A DNA stretch of 64,000 nt from Burkholderia sp. SRS-W-2-2016 (GCF_001931485.1 NZ_MSDV01000052.1:116982-180981), one strand, 5' to 3'; shown: positions 52,491 to 62,196, counted from the stretch's first letter. Numbers and translations: made by a program. Notes: generated from the letters alone by a model not told the origin.

Positions 52491-54013
52491 CGCAGACCCC
52501 CGCGCAAACCGCGCCCTCGTCACGCCCGTCCAACGGCGACGCCGCTGCCGCCGGCGAGCGCGCGGCGCCCTCGCCGCTCGCCGCCCGGATGGTGCCGTAC
52601 GGCTTTGCGCGCAGCGGCCAGATTCTGGTCGCGCATCAGCATGCCGACAGCCTCGAAGTGTGGATCAGCGAGCGCACCAGCGAAGCCGCGCTCGCCGAAG
52701 TCGCGCGCAATTACGGCGCGGTGTCGGTGGTGCGGCTGCCGGCCGACGAACTCGCGCAGGCGATCAATCAGGCGTACGCGCGCCAGGACGGCAGCGCCGC
52801 GCAGGTGGTCGGCGAAGTGGAAGGCGAAGTCGATCTGTCGCGTTTGATGCAGGACATCCCCGAGGTCGAGGATCTGCTCGAATCGGAAGACGACGCGCCG
52901 ATCATCCGCATGATCAACGCGCTGCTCACGCAAGCGGCGCGCGAACAGGCATCGGATATTCACATCGAGCCGTTCGAGAATGCATCGGTGGTGCGTTTCC
53001 GTGTCGACGGCACGCTGCGCGACGTGGTGCGGCCGAAAAAGGCGCTGCACGGCGCGCTGATTTCGCGGATCAAGATCATGGCGCAGCTCGACATCGCCGA
53101 GAAGCGTCTGCCGCAGGACGGCCGGATCACGCTGCGGGTCGGCGGCCGGCCGGTCGACGTGCGGGTCTCGACGCTGCCGACCGGCCACGGCGAGCGCGCG
53201 GTGCTGCGTCTGCTCGAAAAAGACGCGTCGCGGCTGAACCTCGAAGCGCTCGGCATGGCATCCGACACGCTCGGCCAGTTCGACAAACTGATCGGCAAGC
53301 CGCACGGCATCGTGCTGGTGACCGGGCCGACCGGCTCCGGTAAGACCACCACGCTGTACGCATCGATGTCGCGGCTCGAGACCGAGACCACCAACATCAT
53401 GACGGTGGAAGACCCGATCGAATACGACCTCGCCGGCATCGGCCAGACCCAGGTCAACGAACGGATCGGCATGAGCTTCGCGCGCGCGTTGCGCTCGATT
53501 CTGCGCCAGGACCCGGACGTCATCATGATCGGTGAAATCCGCGACCTCGAAACCGCGCAGATCGCGGTGCAGGCGTCGCTGACCGGCCACCTCGTGCTCG
53601 CGACGCTGCACACCAACGATGCGGCATCCGCCGTCACGCGTCTGACCGACATGGGCGTCGAGCCGTATCTGCTCGCGTCGTCGCTGCTCGGCGTGCTCGC
53701 GCAGCGGCTGGTGCGGCGGCTGTGCCCGGTGTGCCGCGAAGAGCGCACCGAGGAAGACGGCAGCAAGCGCTGGCATCCGGTCGGCTGCGAGCGCTGCGGC
53801 CAGTCCGGTTACGCGGGCCGGCGTGGTGTCTATGAACTGCTGCTGATCGACGAATCGATCCGCTCGCTGATTCACCGCAACGCGGCGGACGCGGAAATTC
53901 TCGCCGCCGGCCGCGCGCAGGGAATGCGCACGCTGCGCGAGGATTCGGACCGCTGGCTGGCATCGGGGCTGACCTCGCTCGAAGAAGTGATTCGCGTGAC
54001 GGGCGGAGTGTAA
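52487..54013 (+). CDS. gspE: Type II secretion ATPase GspE
   Basis: 508-aa cytoplasmic hexameric ATPase. GTG start overlapping the gspD stop by 4 bp. Walker A GPTGSGKT (280-287), Walker B region DPDVIMIGEIRD, and the zinc-binding four-cysteine module (C413-x2-C416 and the later CERCG) are intact. The N-terminal domain binds GspL. Confidence 0.97.
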   Translation: MTQTPAQTAPSSRPSNGDAAAAGERAAPSPLAARMVPYGFARSGQILVAHQHADSLEVWISERTSEAALAEVARNYGAVSVVRLPADELAQAINQAYARQDGSAAQVVGEVEGEVDLSRLMQDIPEVEDLLESEDDAPIIRMINALLTQAAREQASDIHIEPFENASVVRFRVDGTLRDVVRPKKALHGALISRIKIMAQLDIAEKRLPQDGRITLRVGGRPVDVRVSTLPTGHGERAVLRLLEKDASRLNLEALGMASDTLGQFDKLIGKPHGIVLVTGPTGSGKTTTLYASMSRLETETTNIMTVEDPIEYDLAGIGQTQVNERIGMSFARALRSILRQDPDVIMIGEIRDLETAQIAVQASLTGHLVLATLHTNDAASAVTRLTDMGVEPYLLASSLLGVLAQRLVRRLCPVCREERTEEDGSKRWHPVGCERCGQSGYAGRRGVYELLLIDESIRSLIHRNAADAEILAAGRAQGMRTLREDSDRWLASGLTSLEEVIRVTGGV

Positions 54014-54017
54014 GCGC

Positions 54018-55235
54018 ATGCCGGCATTTCGTTTCGAAGCGATCGACGCGGCGGGCAAGGCGCAAAAAGGCGTGCTCGACGCGGACAGCGCGCGCAGTGC
54101 GCGGACCAATCTGCGTTCGCAGGGACTCACGCCGCTGGTCGTCGAACCGGCCGCGTCGCGCACCCGCGGCGAGCGCAACCAGCGGCTCGCGTTCGGGCGC
54201 CGGCTGTCGCAGCGCGAGCAGGCAATCCTCACGCGCCAGCTCGCGAGTCTGCTGATCGCCGGCCTGCCCCTCGACGAAGCGCTCGCGGTGCTCACCGAGC
54301 AGTCGGAGCGCGACTACATTCGCGAGCTGATGGCGTCGATCCGCGCGGAAGTGCTCGGCGGTCATTCGCTCGCCAATGCGCTGCAACAGCATCCGAAAGA
54401 CTTTCCCGAGATTTATCGCGCGCTGGTCGCGGCCGGCGAGCACACCGGCAAGCTCGGTCTGGTGCTGTCGCGCCTTGCCGACTACATCGAGCAGCGCAAC
54501 GCGTTGAAGCAGAAGATCGTGCTGGCGTTCACGTACCCGGCGATCGTCACGCTGATCGCGTTCGGCATCGTCACGTTCCTGCTCAGCTACGTGGTGCCGC
54601 AGGTCGTCAACGTGTTCGCGAGCACCAAGCAGCAACTGCCGATCCTGACCGTGCTGATGATGGCGCTGTCCGGCTTCGTGCGGCACTGGTGGTGGGCGAT
54701 GCTGATCGGTCTGATCGTGGTCGTCTATCTGGTGCGCGCGACGCTCAAGCAACCGGGCCCGCGCCTCGCGTTCGACCGGTGGCTGCTGACCGCGCCGCTG
54801 CTCGGCAAACTGGTGCGCGGCTACAACACCGTGCGCTTCGCGAGCACGCTCGGCATTCTGACCGCGGCCGGCGTGCCGATTCTGCGCGCGCTGCAGGCGG
54901 CCGCCGAAACGCTCAGCAACAACGCGATGCGCGAGAACATCGACGATGCGATCGTGCGGGTGCGCGAAGGCACGTCGCTGTCGCGTGCGCTCGGCAATAC
55001 GAAGACGTTTCCGCCGGTGCTGGTGCACCTGATCCGTTCGGGCGAAGCGACCGGCGACGTGACGACGATGCTCGATCGCGCGGCCGACGGCGAAGCGCGC
55101 GAACTGGAGCGGCGCACGATGTTCCTGACGAGCCTGCTCGAGCCGCTCCTGATTCTGGCGATGGGGGGCGTGGTGCTGGTGATCGTGCTGGCGGTGATGC
55201 TGCCGATCATCGAGTTGAACAACCTCGTGCAGTAA
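54018..55235 (+). CDS. gspF: Type II secretion inner-membrane protein GspF
   Basis: 405-aa polytopic platform protein. It has two T2SSF domains (QLASLLIAGLPLDEALAVLTEQ and STLGILTAAGVPILRALQAAAE) and membrane segments near 165-195, 215-240 and 370-400. Start 4 bp after gspE. Confidence 0.96.
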   Translation: MPAFRFEAIDAAGKAQKGVLDADSARSARTNLRSQGLTPLVVEPAASRTRGERNQRLAFGRRLSQREQAILTRQLASLLIAGLPLDEALAVLTEQSERDYIRELMASIRAEVLGGHSLANALQQHPKDFPEIYRALVAAGEHTGKLGLVLSRLADYIEQRNALKQKIVLAFTYPAIVTLIAFGIVTFLLSYVVPQVVNVFASTKQQLPILTVLMMALSGFVRHWWWAMLIGLIVVVYLVRATLKQPGPRLAFDRWLLTAPLLGKLVRGYNTVRFASTLGILTAAGVPILRALQAAAETLSNNAMRENIDDAIVRVREGTSLSRALGNTKTFPPVLVHLIRSGEATGDVTTMLDRAADGEARELERRTMFLTSLLEPLLILAMGGVVLVIVLAVMLPIIELNNLVQ

Positions 55236-55307
55236 CCGCAAGCACGACGAAGTAAAGACGAGAAACGAAAACGGGCGCGGCGTGAACGGTGTCAGCCGCG
55301 CAATCGT

Positions 55308-55721
55308 TTAGCGCACGTAGATGGTGGGGCCGCCGGTGTTGGCTGGCAGGAAGATTTCCGAATGCGCGCCGTTGCGGTCGATGATGATCGAGCGGGCGCG
55401 GACCTCGGAGAGCTTCGTGCCCTGCATCAGCGTGCTGCCGAGCGACACCGCGTGCGGCGGCTCGCCACCGACGCTGACGATCGCCGCGGCGCCTCGGGTC
55501 AACGCGAGGATGCCGAACAGATGGATGTCCTGGTTCACGTTGCGCGTGAGCTGTCCGCCGAACAGCGTCGCGGCCTGGTCGGTCGAGACCTGCTGATGCG
55601 CGGCCGCGGCCGGCAACGGCGCGCCGGACATCGTGGTGAGCGTGATGACCCAGTAGGTCAGCGTCGCGCAGAAAACGGCGAACAGCGCGAGCGACAGGAG
55701 ACGGATTTGGATGGCGTTCAT
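55308..55721 (-). CDS. gspC: Short GspC-like protein, reverse orientation in the gsp cluster
   Basis: 137 aa (ATG 55721; a GTG two codons earlier is possible). A membrane segment lies at about 10-30, followed by a periplasmic domain with ATLFGG and HLFGILA, the HR-domain pattern of GspC. It is about half the usual GspC length and lacks a PDZ or coiled-coil C-terminus. The gene is on the strand opposite to gspD-F and gspG-N, so it needs its own promoter in the 135-bp divergent gap. Confidence 0.85.
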   Translation of the reverse strand: MNAIQIRLLSLALFAVFCATLTYWVITLTTMSGAPLPAAAAHQQVSTDQAATLFGGQLTRNVNQDIHLFGILALTRGAAAIVSVGGEPPHAVSLGSTLMQGTKLSEVRARSIIIDRNGAHSEIFLPANTGGPTIYVR

Positions 55722-55856
55722 GCGCACATTGTACGGACTATTGTGAAAATTTCGGTGAGTTGAAACCCTTCAACTCCATGACATTAAAATGACTCGCCCG
55801 GCTGCTCGAAGAGCGCCACGAGTCGAATCTTTCACCTGAAAAGAGGTAAGCAAGCT

Positions 55857-56321
55857 ATGCAACTGTCGACCATCCGCCGCGCTGATAACGCGGGTTCGCA
55901 GCGCCGTCGTCAGCGCGGTTTCACGCTGATCGAAATCATGGTCGTGATCGCGATTCTCGGCATTCTCGCCGCGCTGATCGTGCCGAAGATCATGAGCCGT
56001 CCTGACGAAGCGCGGCGCGTCGCCGCCAAGCAGGACATCGGCACCGTGATGCAGGCGCTGAAACTCTACCGTCTCGACAACGGCCGCTATCCGACCCAGG
56101 AGCAGGGCCTGCGCTCGCTGATCGAAAAGCCGAGCACCGACCCGGTGCCGAACAACTGGAAGGACGGCGGCTACCTCGAACGTCTGCCGAACGATCCGTG
56201 GGGTAACGCGTACCAGTATCTGAATCCGGGCGTGCACGGCGAGATCGACGTGTTCAGCTACGGCGCCGACGGCAAAGCGGGCGGCGAAGGCAACGATGCC
56301 GATGTCGGGTCCTGGCAGTAA
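55857..56321 (+). CDS. gspG: Major pseudopilin GspG
   Basis: 154 aa. Prepilin leader of 21 residues cleaved at RG|FTLIE, with Glu at mature position 5 (Glu26) and a hydrophobic helix. The typical GspG pattern DNGRYPTQEQGLRSLIEKP and a C-terminal NDPWGNAYQYLNPGVHGEIDVFSYGADG (calcium-binding loop) is complete. It forms the main shaft of the pseudopilus. Confidence 0.97.
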   Translation: MQLSTIRRADNAGSQRRRQRGFTLIEIMVVIAILGILAALIVPKIMSRPDEARRVAAKQDIGTVMQALKLYRLDNGRYPTQEQGLRSLIEKPSTDPVPNNWKDGGYLERLPNDPWGNAYQYLNPGVHGEIDVFSYGADGKAGGEGNDADVGSWQ

Positions 56322-56517
56322 CGCGGCTCGAACTTTAGAACCTTCGAACCGAAAACCCGTTAGAGCCCGATGATGCTCCCGCACGCGTTCGCTTCGCTTT
56401 GCGCCCTGCCCGCCTCGCTGTTCAGGCCGGGCGCGCGGCATCGCGCGGCGCGCGTGCTCCACCGATGCGTTGCAGTCTGAGTTTCCGTTGATCGTCCCGA
56501 TGGCCGGCACTAACCGC

Positions 56518-57033
56518 ATGTCCGCTTGCAAGTCCCGTGTGGACACTCCGTGTACGGCTTTGCGGCCGCGCGCGAGCCGCCGCCGCGCGGCCGGCTTCAC
56601 GCTGCTCGAAATGATGGTGGTGCTGGTGATCGCGGGTCTGCTGGTGTCGCTGACCGCGGTGACGATGACGCGCAATCCGCGCACCGATCTGAACGAGGAA
56701 GCGCAGCGTCTCGCGCTGCTGTTTGAATCCGCCGGCGACGAAGCGCAGGTGCGCGCGCGGCCGATCGCGTGGCAGCCGCTCGACGGCGGCTTCCGTTTCG
56801 ATCTGCGCACCCAGGACGGCTGGCGGCCGCTGCGCGACGATCTGCTCGGCCCGCGCCAGTGGGAAGGCGGCGTGACCGGCGTCGCGATCAGCTATCCGGG
56901 TTCCGATTCGCACGCCGAACGAATCGTGTTCGGCACCGAGGCGATCGACGTGCCGGTCCAGGTCACGCTGTTTTCGGCGGCCGGTCAGGCGACGATCGTC
57001 AGCACCGGCAACGGCCGTTACGAGGTGCGCTGA
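56518..57033 (+). CDS. gspH: Minor pseudopilin GspH
   Basis: 171 aa from the ATG at 56518; an ATG at 56500 and TTG at 56470 are alternatives, none with a strong Shine-Dalgarno. Leader ends AAG|FTLLEMMVVLVI. Low overall conservation is usual for GspH. It follows gspG by 196 bp. Confidence 0.88.
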   Translation: MSACKSRVDTPCTALRPRASRRRAAGFTLLEMMVVLVIAGLLVSLTAVTMTRNPRTDLNEEAQRLALLFESAGDEAQVRARPIAWQPLDGGFRFDLRTQDGWRPLRDDLLGPRQWEGGVTGVAISYPGSDSHAERIVFGTEAIDVPVQVTLFSAAGQATIVSTGNGRYEVR

Positions 57034-57034
57034 G

Positions 57035-57475
57035 ATGCCGACGCGCCGTCGCGGAATTGTCCGCACTCCTGCCCTTTTCAAGATGCGTCGCGCGAGCGTT
57101 CGCGCTCAGCGCGGCTTCACGATGATCGAAGTGCTGGTCGCGCTGGCGATCATCGCGGTCGCGCTGGCCGCGTCGATTCGCGCGGTCGGCAGCCTCGCGA
57201 GCGGCGAGGCCGATCTGCACCGGCGCCTCCTGGCCGGCTGGAGCGCGGACAACGCGCTCGCGCAACTGCATCTGACGCATACCTGGCCGAACGTCGGCTC
57301 GACGACCTTCGACTGCTCTCAAGGCAACCTGCAATTGCTCTGTACCGAACATGTGACGGCGACGCCGAATCCGGTGTTTCGCCGTGTCGAAGTGATGGTG
57401 ACGATGCCCGGGCGTTCCGGCAATCTCGCCCAGATGGTCACGGTGGTCGCGAATGAAAGCAACCGCTCGCTCTGA
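57035..57475 (+). CDS. gspI: Minor pseudopilin GspI
   Basis: 146 aa; starts immediately after the gspH stop. Leader of 27 residues cleaved at QRG|FTMIEVLVALAII. A later ATG (57083) would shorten the leader to 11 residues, within the usual range, so the start is not certain. It forms the tip complex with GspJ and GspK. Confidence 0.9.
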   Translation: MPTRRRGIVRTPALFKMRRASVRAQRGFTMIEVLVALAIIAVALAASIRAVGSLASGEADLHRRLLAGWSADNALAQLHLTHTWPNVGSTTFDCSQGNLQLLCTEHVTATPNPVFRRVEVMVTMPGRSGNLAQMVTVVANESNRSL

Positions 57476-58127
57476 GCGCCGCCGGCGCCGCGGCACGCGT
57501 GGCTTCACGCTGATCGAACTGCTGGTCGCGATCGCGATTCTCGCGGTGATCGCGGTGCTGTCGTGGCGCGGACTCGACCAGATCATCCGCGGCCGCACCG
57601 CGATCACCAACGCGATGGAAGACGAGCGCGTGTTCGCGCAGCTGTTCGACCAGATGCGGATCGACGCGCGCCAGGCCGCCAGCGACGACGAATCCGGCGG
57701 CGCCGCGGTGTCGGTGTCCGGCAATACGCTGCAGTTCGTGCGGCATATGGTGCTGCCGGGCAGCGCGCCGCGTTTGCAGGTGGTGCGCTACATGATCTCG
57801 AATGGCCGTGTGGTGCGTTACACGTCGCCGCCGCTCGGCAATGTCGGCGACTTGCGGCACGCGCTGCGCGGCAGCGACGAAAACTGGAACGCGGTGCCGC
57901 TGATGGGCGGCGTCGGCGCGATTTCCGCGCGCATGTACGTGCCGAAACTGGGCTGGACCACGCAGATGAGCGACGTGCAGACCGCGCTGACCGAGAACCT
58001 GAACAACCTGAAGGTGCCGCAGCTCGGCAACGCGCCGCTGCCGCGCTCGGTGACGGGGCTCGAGGTCAGCATCGGCGCGACCTCGCTCGCGCGGCCGATC
58101 CGGCGTGTTTTTCTGATCGGAGAATGA
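57453..58127 (+). CDS. gspJ: Minor pseudopilin GspJ
   Basis: 224 aa; overlaps gspI by 23 bp. The 17-residue leader ends TRG|FTLIELLVAIAILAV. The family motif WRGLDQIIRGR follows the helix. Confidence 0.94.
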   Translation: MKATARSERRRRRGTRGFTLIELLVAIAILAVIAVLSWRGLDQIIRGRTAITNAMEDERVFAQLFDQMRIDARQAASDDESGGAAVSVSGNTLQFVRHMVLPGSAPRLQVVRYMISNGRVVRYTSPPLGNVGDLRHALRGSDENWNAVPLMGGVGAISARMYVPKLGWTTQMSDVQTALTENLNNLKVPQLGNAPLPRSVTGLEVSIGATSLARPIRRVFLIGE

Positions 58128-58129
58128 AG

Positions 58130-59254
58130 ATGACGTTCTCCTCGTGGTCGAAGCGGCGGATGGCGGTGAAGGCGCGAACCGGCAGGTTTGCGAAGGCGCG
58201 CGAACGCGGCGCGGCGATCATCAGCGCGCTGCTGGTGGTCGCGCTGTCGGCGATCCTCGTGTCCGGGATGCTGTGGCGCCAGCAGGTGCAGGTGCGCCGG
58301 ATCGAAAACCAGCGGCTGCTGTCGCAGGCGCAATGGGTCGCGCGCGGCGCGCTCGACTGGACCCGCCTGATCCTGCGTTCCGAGGGCGACACCGCGGCCG
58401 GCATCACCTATCTGGGCGGGCTGTGGGGCGTGCCGATCGCGCGCACGCGGCTGTCCGACTTCCTCGGCCAGATCGGCGAGGTGCGCGCCGAGCAAGGCGC
58501 GGAGACCTACCTGTCCGGGTCGATCGAAGACGAGCAGGCCAAGTTCAACCTGCGCAATCTGGTGACGACCCCCGCGCCCGGCGTGATGCAGATGAGCGCC
58601 GAGCAGGTCGCCGCGTATCAGCGCCTGCTGCTGTCGCTCGGTCTGAGCGGCCAGCTCGCGAAGGCGACCGCGCTGCAGATGCGCGCGGGCCTGTCGCAAT
58701 CGGCGACGCGCTTCCAGACCGGCGCACCGACCGGCGCCAGCGCGCCGACCGCGATCGGCGGCGGCACCTCGAGCGGCGCGTTGTCGAACCAGCCCGGCAT
58801 CGAAGACGGCGACGAAGATCCGGCGGTCGCGCCGCTGCTGATGACCAGCGTCGATGCGCTGCTCGACATCCCCGGCTACACGCCGGAGACCGTCGCGCGG
58901 CTGCGCCCGTTCGTCACCGTGCTGCCGACCACCACCGCGGTCAACATGAACACCGCGCCGGCCGAGGTGATCGCGGCGGTCGTCACGGGCATGAGCCTGT
59001 CGCAGGCGCAGACGCTGGTCGCGCGCCGGCAGACGGTATTTTTCCGCAACTCCGGCGACGTGCAGCTCGCGCTGACTGCGTCCGGCGTGCAGTCGGCATC
59101 GATCGATCCGAACCAGTTCGACGTCAATTCGAACTACTTCCTCGTCCACGGCCGCGTGCAGCACGAGCGCGCCGAAGTCGACCGCACCACGCTCGTCTTT
59201 CGCGATCCATTGACTCACACGACGCGTATCGTGCGGGTAAAAGACCAACTATGA
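58130..59254 (+). CDS. gspK: Minor pseudopilin GspK
   Basis: 374 aa from the ATG at 58130, which has GGAG 7 nt upstream; an ATG two codons earlier (58124) overlaps the gspJ stop. The hydrophobic helix after ERG (AAIISALLVVALSAILVSG) lacks the Glu5, which is normal for GspK. The large C-terminal domain includes a helix-hairpin-helix-like region (VNMNTAPAEVIAAVVTGMSLSQAQTLVARR). Tip of the pseudopilus. Confidence 0.95.
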   Translation: MTFSSWSKRRMAVKARTGRFAKARERGAAIISALLVVALSAILVSGMLWRQQVQVRRIENQRLLSQAQWVARGALDWTRLILRSEGDTAAGITYLGGLWGVPIARTRLSDFLGQIGEVRAEQGAETYLSGSIEDEQAKFNLRNLVTTPAPGVMQMSAEQVAAYQRLLLSLGLSGQLAKATALQMRAGLSQSATRFQTGAPTGASAPTAIGGGTSSGALSNQPGIEDGDEDPAVAPLLMTSVDALLDIPGYTPETVARLRPFVTVLPTTTAVNMNTAPAEVIAAVVTGMSLSQAQTLVARRQTVFFRNSGDVQLALTASGVQSASIDPNQFDVNSNYFLVHGRVQHERAEVDRTTLVFRDPLTHTTRIVRVKDQL

Positions 59255-59282
59255 ACAACGCAATCCACAGAGAGAGTGGCCT

Positions 59283-60716
59283 TTGAGCACGCTGATCGTT
59301 CTACTGCCGCCGCGTGATCCGGCGGTGCCCTCGCAGGAGTGGCAATTGCCCGAACTGCCGTTCGTGCTGCTCGACAAGACCGGGCGGACGCAGCGCACCG
59401 GCCGCTCGGCGCTCGCGCTGCTGCCGCGCGCGAACACGGCGGTGCTGATGGTCGCCGCGCGCGACCTGCTGCTGATGCCGGCCATGCTGCCGCCGCTGCG
59501 CGGTCCGAAGCTGCGTCAGGCGCTGCCGAACATCGTCGAGGATCAGCTGATCCAGGATCCGCAGACCTGCCATATCGCGGTCGATTCGCAAGCGCTCGGC
59601 GATGGCCGGCAACTGCTCGCGGTCGTCGATCGCGGCTGGTTCCGCTTCATTTGTGAGGCGTTTACCGCGGCCGGCCATCGCAGCCTGCGCGCGGTGCCGG
59701 TCACGCGTTGCCTGCCGCAAGCGGCGCTGGCCGACACGGTCGCGAGCGTGACCGAGGCCGCTGAAGCGCACGCCAACTCGCACGCCGATGCGCGCGAGCC
59801 GGTGCTGGCCACCGCGGCGAGTGCCGCGACCGCGCTGCCGGGCGTGGCGCCGGTGGTCGCGCCGGATGCGCCGTCGGTGGTGCCGATGGTCGCCGCGGTG
59901 CTCGGCGCGGTCGTGCAAACCGCGCCCGCGCTGCTGCTGGAAGGCGCGGTCGAAAGCGGCGTGCCGCGGGTCGAACTGGCGATTGCGCGCGGCGCGCAGG
60001 GCGAAGGTCTGGCGGCGCCGGCCAACGCGGTGAACGCGACGCTCGGCGCGCTCGCGGGCGCGGCGCCGGTGTCGCTGTACATGCTGACCGAGCTGCCCGG
60101 CAACGAGCCGAGCGGCAGCGCGACCAGCCCGGGGCGGCTCGCCGCGCATATTCACGGCGCGAGCCCGCTGCCGTTCGAGCAGCTCGCGCGGCGCGCGCTC
60201 GAATGCCGCTTCGACCTGTGCCAGTTCGAATTCGCGTCGCAGCCGTGGCGGCTCGACCGCGCGACGCTGCGCCGTCTGCGTCTGCCGATCCTGCTCGGGC
60301 TCGGCGCGCTGATCGTCGCGATCGTCGGTGCGAACGTGCAGTGGCTGATGCTGTCGCGCCAGCGCGACGCGATCAACACGCAGATGACCGAGCTGTTGCT
60401 GAACACCTTCCCGAAGACCACCGTCGTGCTCGACGCGCCCGATCAGATGTCGCGCCAGTTGCAGCAATTGCGGGTCGCCGCCGGCGAGCTGTCGCCGGAA
60501 GATTTCCTCGCGCTCTCCGACGGGCTCGCGCGCTCGCTGTCGCCGCTGCCGGTCAACGGCATCGCCGGGCTCGACTATCACGAGCATCGCCTCGACGTGA
60601 CCTTCAAGCCGACCGTGAAGGTCGACGCCGACTTTCCGAAGCGCCTCGCGCGCAACGGCCTGAGCGGCGCGATCGACAGCAGCACCGGCAAGTGGACCAT
60701 CAGGAACGGACAATGA
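59283..60716 (+). CDS. gspL: Type II secretion inner-membrane protein GspL (TTG start)
   Basis: 477-aa bitopic protein with a cytoplasmic actin-like domain that binds GspE and one membrane helix at about 338-360, ending in a periplasmic part. No ATG fits: the frame begins with TTG at 59283 after GAGAG. Residues about 155-240 are an unusually Ala/Val/Pro-rich linker (TAASAATALPGVAPVV), longer than in most GspL proteins. Confidence 0.92.
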   Translation: MSTLIVLLPPRDPAVPSQEWQLPELPFVLLDKTGRTQRTGRSALALLPRANTAVLMVAARDLLLMPAMLPPLRGPKLRQALPNIVEDQLIQDPQTCHIAVDSQALGDGRQLLAVVDRGWFRFICEAFTAAGHRSLRAVPVTRCLPQAALADTVASVTEAAEAHANSHADAREPVLATAASAATALPGVAPVVAPDAPSVVPMVAAVLGAVVQTAPALLLEGAVESGVPRVELAIARGAQGEGLAAPANAVNATLGALAGAAPVSLYMLTELPGNEPSGSATSPGRLAAHIHGASPLPFEQLARRALECRFDLCQFEFASQPWRLDRATLRRLRLPILLGLGALIVAIVGANVQWLMLSRQRDAINTQMTELLLNTFPKTTVVLDAPDQMSRQLQQLRVAAGELSPEDFLALSDGLARSLSPLPVNGIAGLDYHEHRLDVTFKPTVKVDADFPKRLARNGLSGAIDSSTGKWTIRNGQ

Positions 60717-61216
60717 AAGCAGAACTCCTTCAGACCTGGGCTGGCTTCTGGGACCAGCGCACCGATCGCGAAAAGGCGCTGCTGACGTGGGGCGGCGGTG
60801 TGCTCGCGGTGGTGATCGCGTGGTCGGTGCTGTGGGCGCCGGCGCAGGAAGGCCGCTCGCATCTGCGCGAATCGCTGCCGAGCCTGCAACGCCAGCTCGC
60901 GCAGATGACCGCGCAGGCCAACGAGGCGCGTTCGCTGTCGGCGGCCGCGCAGGGTGTCGCGCCGACCGGCGCGGCGCTCAAGGACGCGCTGTCCGGCTCG
61001 CTCGGCGAGCATGGGCTGGCCGCGACCCAGGTGCAGTTCGTCGGCAACGCGGTGCAGGTGCAGATGAAAAACGTGTCGTTCCCGGCGTGGACCGCGTGGG
61101 TCGACGACGTGCGCCGGCAATTCAAGGTGCAGGTGTCGGAGGCGCATATCACCGCGCTGAAAGACGACGGCCAGGTCGATCTGACGGTTGCGATGCAGCC
61201 GTCGACCGCGAAATAA
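60713..61216 (+). CDS. gspM: Type II secretion inner-membrane protein GspM
   Basis: 167 aa; its ATG overlaps the gspL stop (ATGA). One membrane segment at about 26-46, then a coiled-coil stretch and a ferredoxin-like periplasmic domain (AATQVQFVGNAVQVQMKNVSF). It stabilises GspL. Confidence 0.94.
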   Translation: MKAELLQTWAGFWDQRTDREKALLTWGGGVLAVVIAWSVLWAPAQEGRSHLRESLPSLQRQLAQMTAQANEARSLSAAAQGVAPTGAALKDALSGSLGEHGLAATQVQFVGNAVQVQMKNVSFPAWTAWVDDVRRQFKVQVSEAHITALKDDGQVDLTVAMQPSTAK

Positions 61217-61244
61217 GCACCCGCCGCTCGCTACAGGGACTCGC

Positions 61245-62024
61245 ATGAATTACTGGATGTGGCGCCTGCGCAAGGCGCTGCCGTGGCTGGTGGTCGCGGT
61301 GTTGTCGGTCGCGGCGGTGACGCTCGCGCTCGCGCCGGCGGCCTGGGTGACCTCGCAGTTCGCGCGGCAGACGCACGGGCACGTGAATCTCGTCGATGCC
61401 GACGGCTCGTTGTGGCACGGCTCGGCGACGCTGATGCTGGCGGCCGGCTCCGATCTGAGCACGGCGACGCTGCTGCCCGGGCGGATCGAATGGCATACCG
61501 CGTTCTGGCCGCTGTTCACCGGCCGGGTGCGGATGACGATGCGCCACAGCGAGGCGATGCCCGAGCCGATCACCGTCGATGCGAGCCCGCGCAGCGCGAC
61601 CGTGACACCGGGCGCGCTGGCGGTGCCGGCCTCGCTGCTGGTCGGGCTCGGCGCGCCGTTCAATACGCTCGATCTGCAGGGTCACGTGCAGCTGTCGTGG
61701 TCGGACTGGCGCAGCTTCAACGGCCAGGCGTTCGGCCAGCTGACGATGACGCTCGACGACGTCAGCTCGCGCGTGTCGATGGTCAAGCCGCTTGGTTCGT
61801 ACCGGGTGGTGTTTCAGGCCGAGGGGGCGTCGTCGACGCTCAATCTGAGCACGCTGAAGGGACCGTTGATGCTGAACGGGAACGGCACGGTATCGGCCGC
61901 GTCGACGTCGTTTCATGGGACCGCCAGCGCCGCGCCGGAGCAGCGCGATAACCTCGCCGGCTTGCTGAATCTGCTCGGGCGGCCGAGCGGGCCGGATACG
62001 GTGGCGCTGACGTTCGTGCATTGA
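61245..62024 (+). CDS. gspN: Type II secretion protein GspN
   Basis: 259 aa from the ATG at 61245 with AGGGA upstream. An N-terminal membrane anchor (about 11-33) precedes a beta-rich periplasmic domain (GSLWHGSATLML, GRIEWHTAFWPLFTGR). GspN is accessory and is found in some T2SS clusters only. Last gene of the gsp operon. Confidence 0.92.
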   Translation: MNYWMWRLRKALPWLVVAVLSVAAVTLALAPAAWVTSQFARQTHGHVNLVDADGSLWHGSATLMLAAGSDLSTATLLPGRIEWHTAFWPLFTGRVRMTMRHSEAMPEPITVDASPRSATVTPGALAVPASLLVGLGAPFNTLDLQGHVQLSWSDWRSFNGQAFGQLTMTLDDVSSRVSMVKPLGSYRVVFQAEGASSTLNLSTLKGPLMLNGNGTVSAASTSFHGTASAAPEQRDNLAGLLNLLGRPSGPDTVALTFVH

Positions 62025-62074
62025 ACGCAGGCGCGCCGGTTGGCGCCGGCGCTTCGCTTCCTTCGGGTGATGAA

Positions 62075-62113
62075 AAAAGAGGCATGACCGCGAAATGCGG
62101 GCATGCCTCTTTT
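62075..62113. terminator. Bidirectional terminator between gspN and the efflux gene
   Basis: A 12-bp stem (AAAAGAGGCATG 62075-62086 / CATGCCTCTTTT 62102-62113) encloses an inner CCGC/GCGG stem. T runs exist on both strands, so it can end both converging transcripts. Confidence 0.85.
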
Positions 62114-62196
62114 GCTTTGCGGCTTGCTTTGCGGCTTGTTTTGCGGCGGTTTTTTGCGGTGCTTCTTTTGACGGCGCTGTGGTTGCCGCGCCGCGC

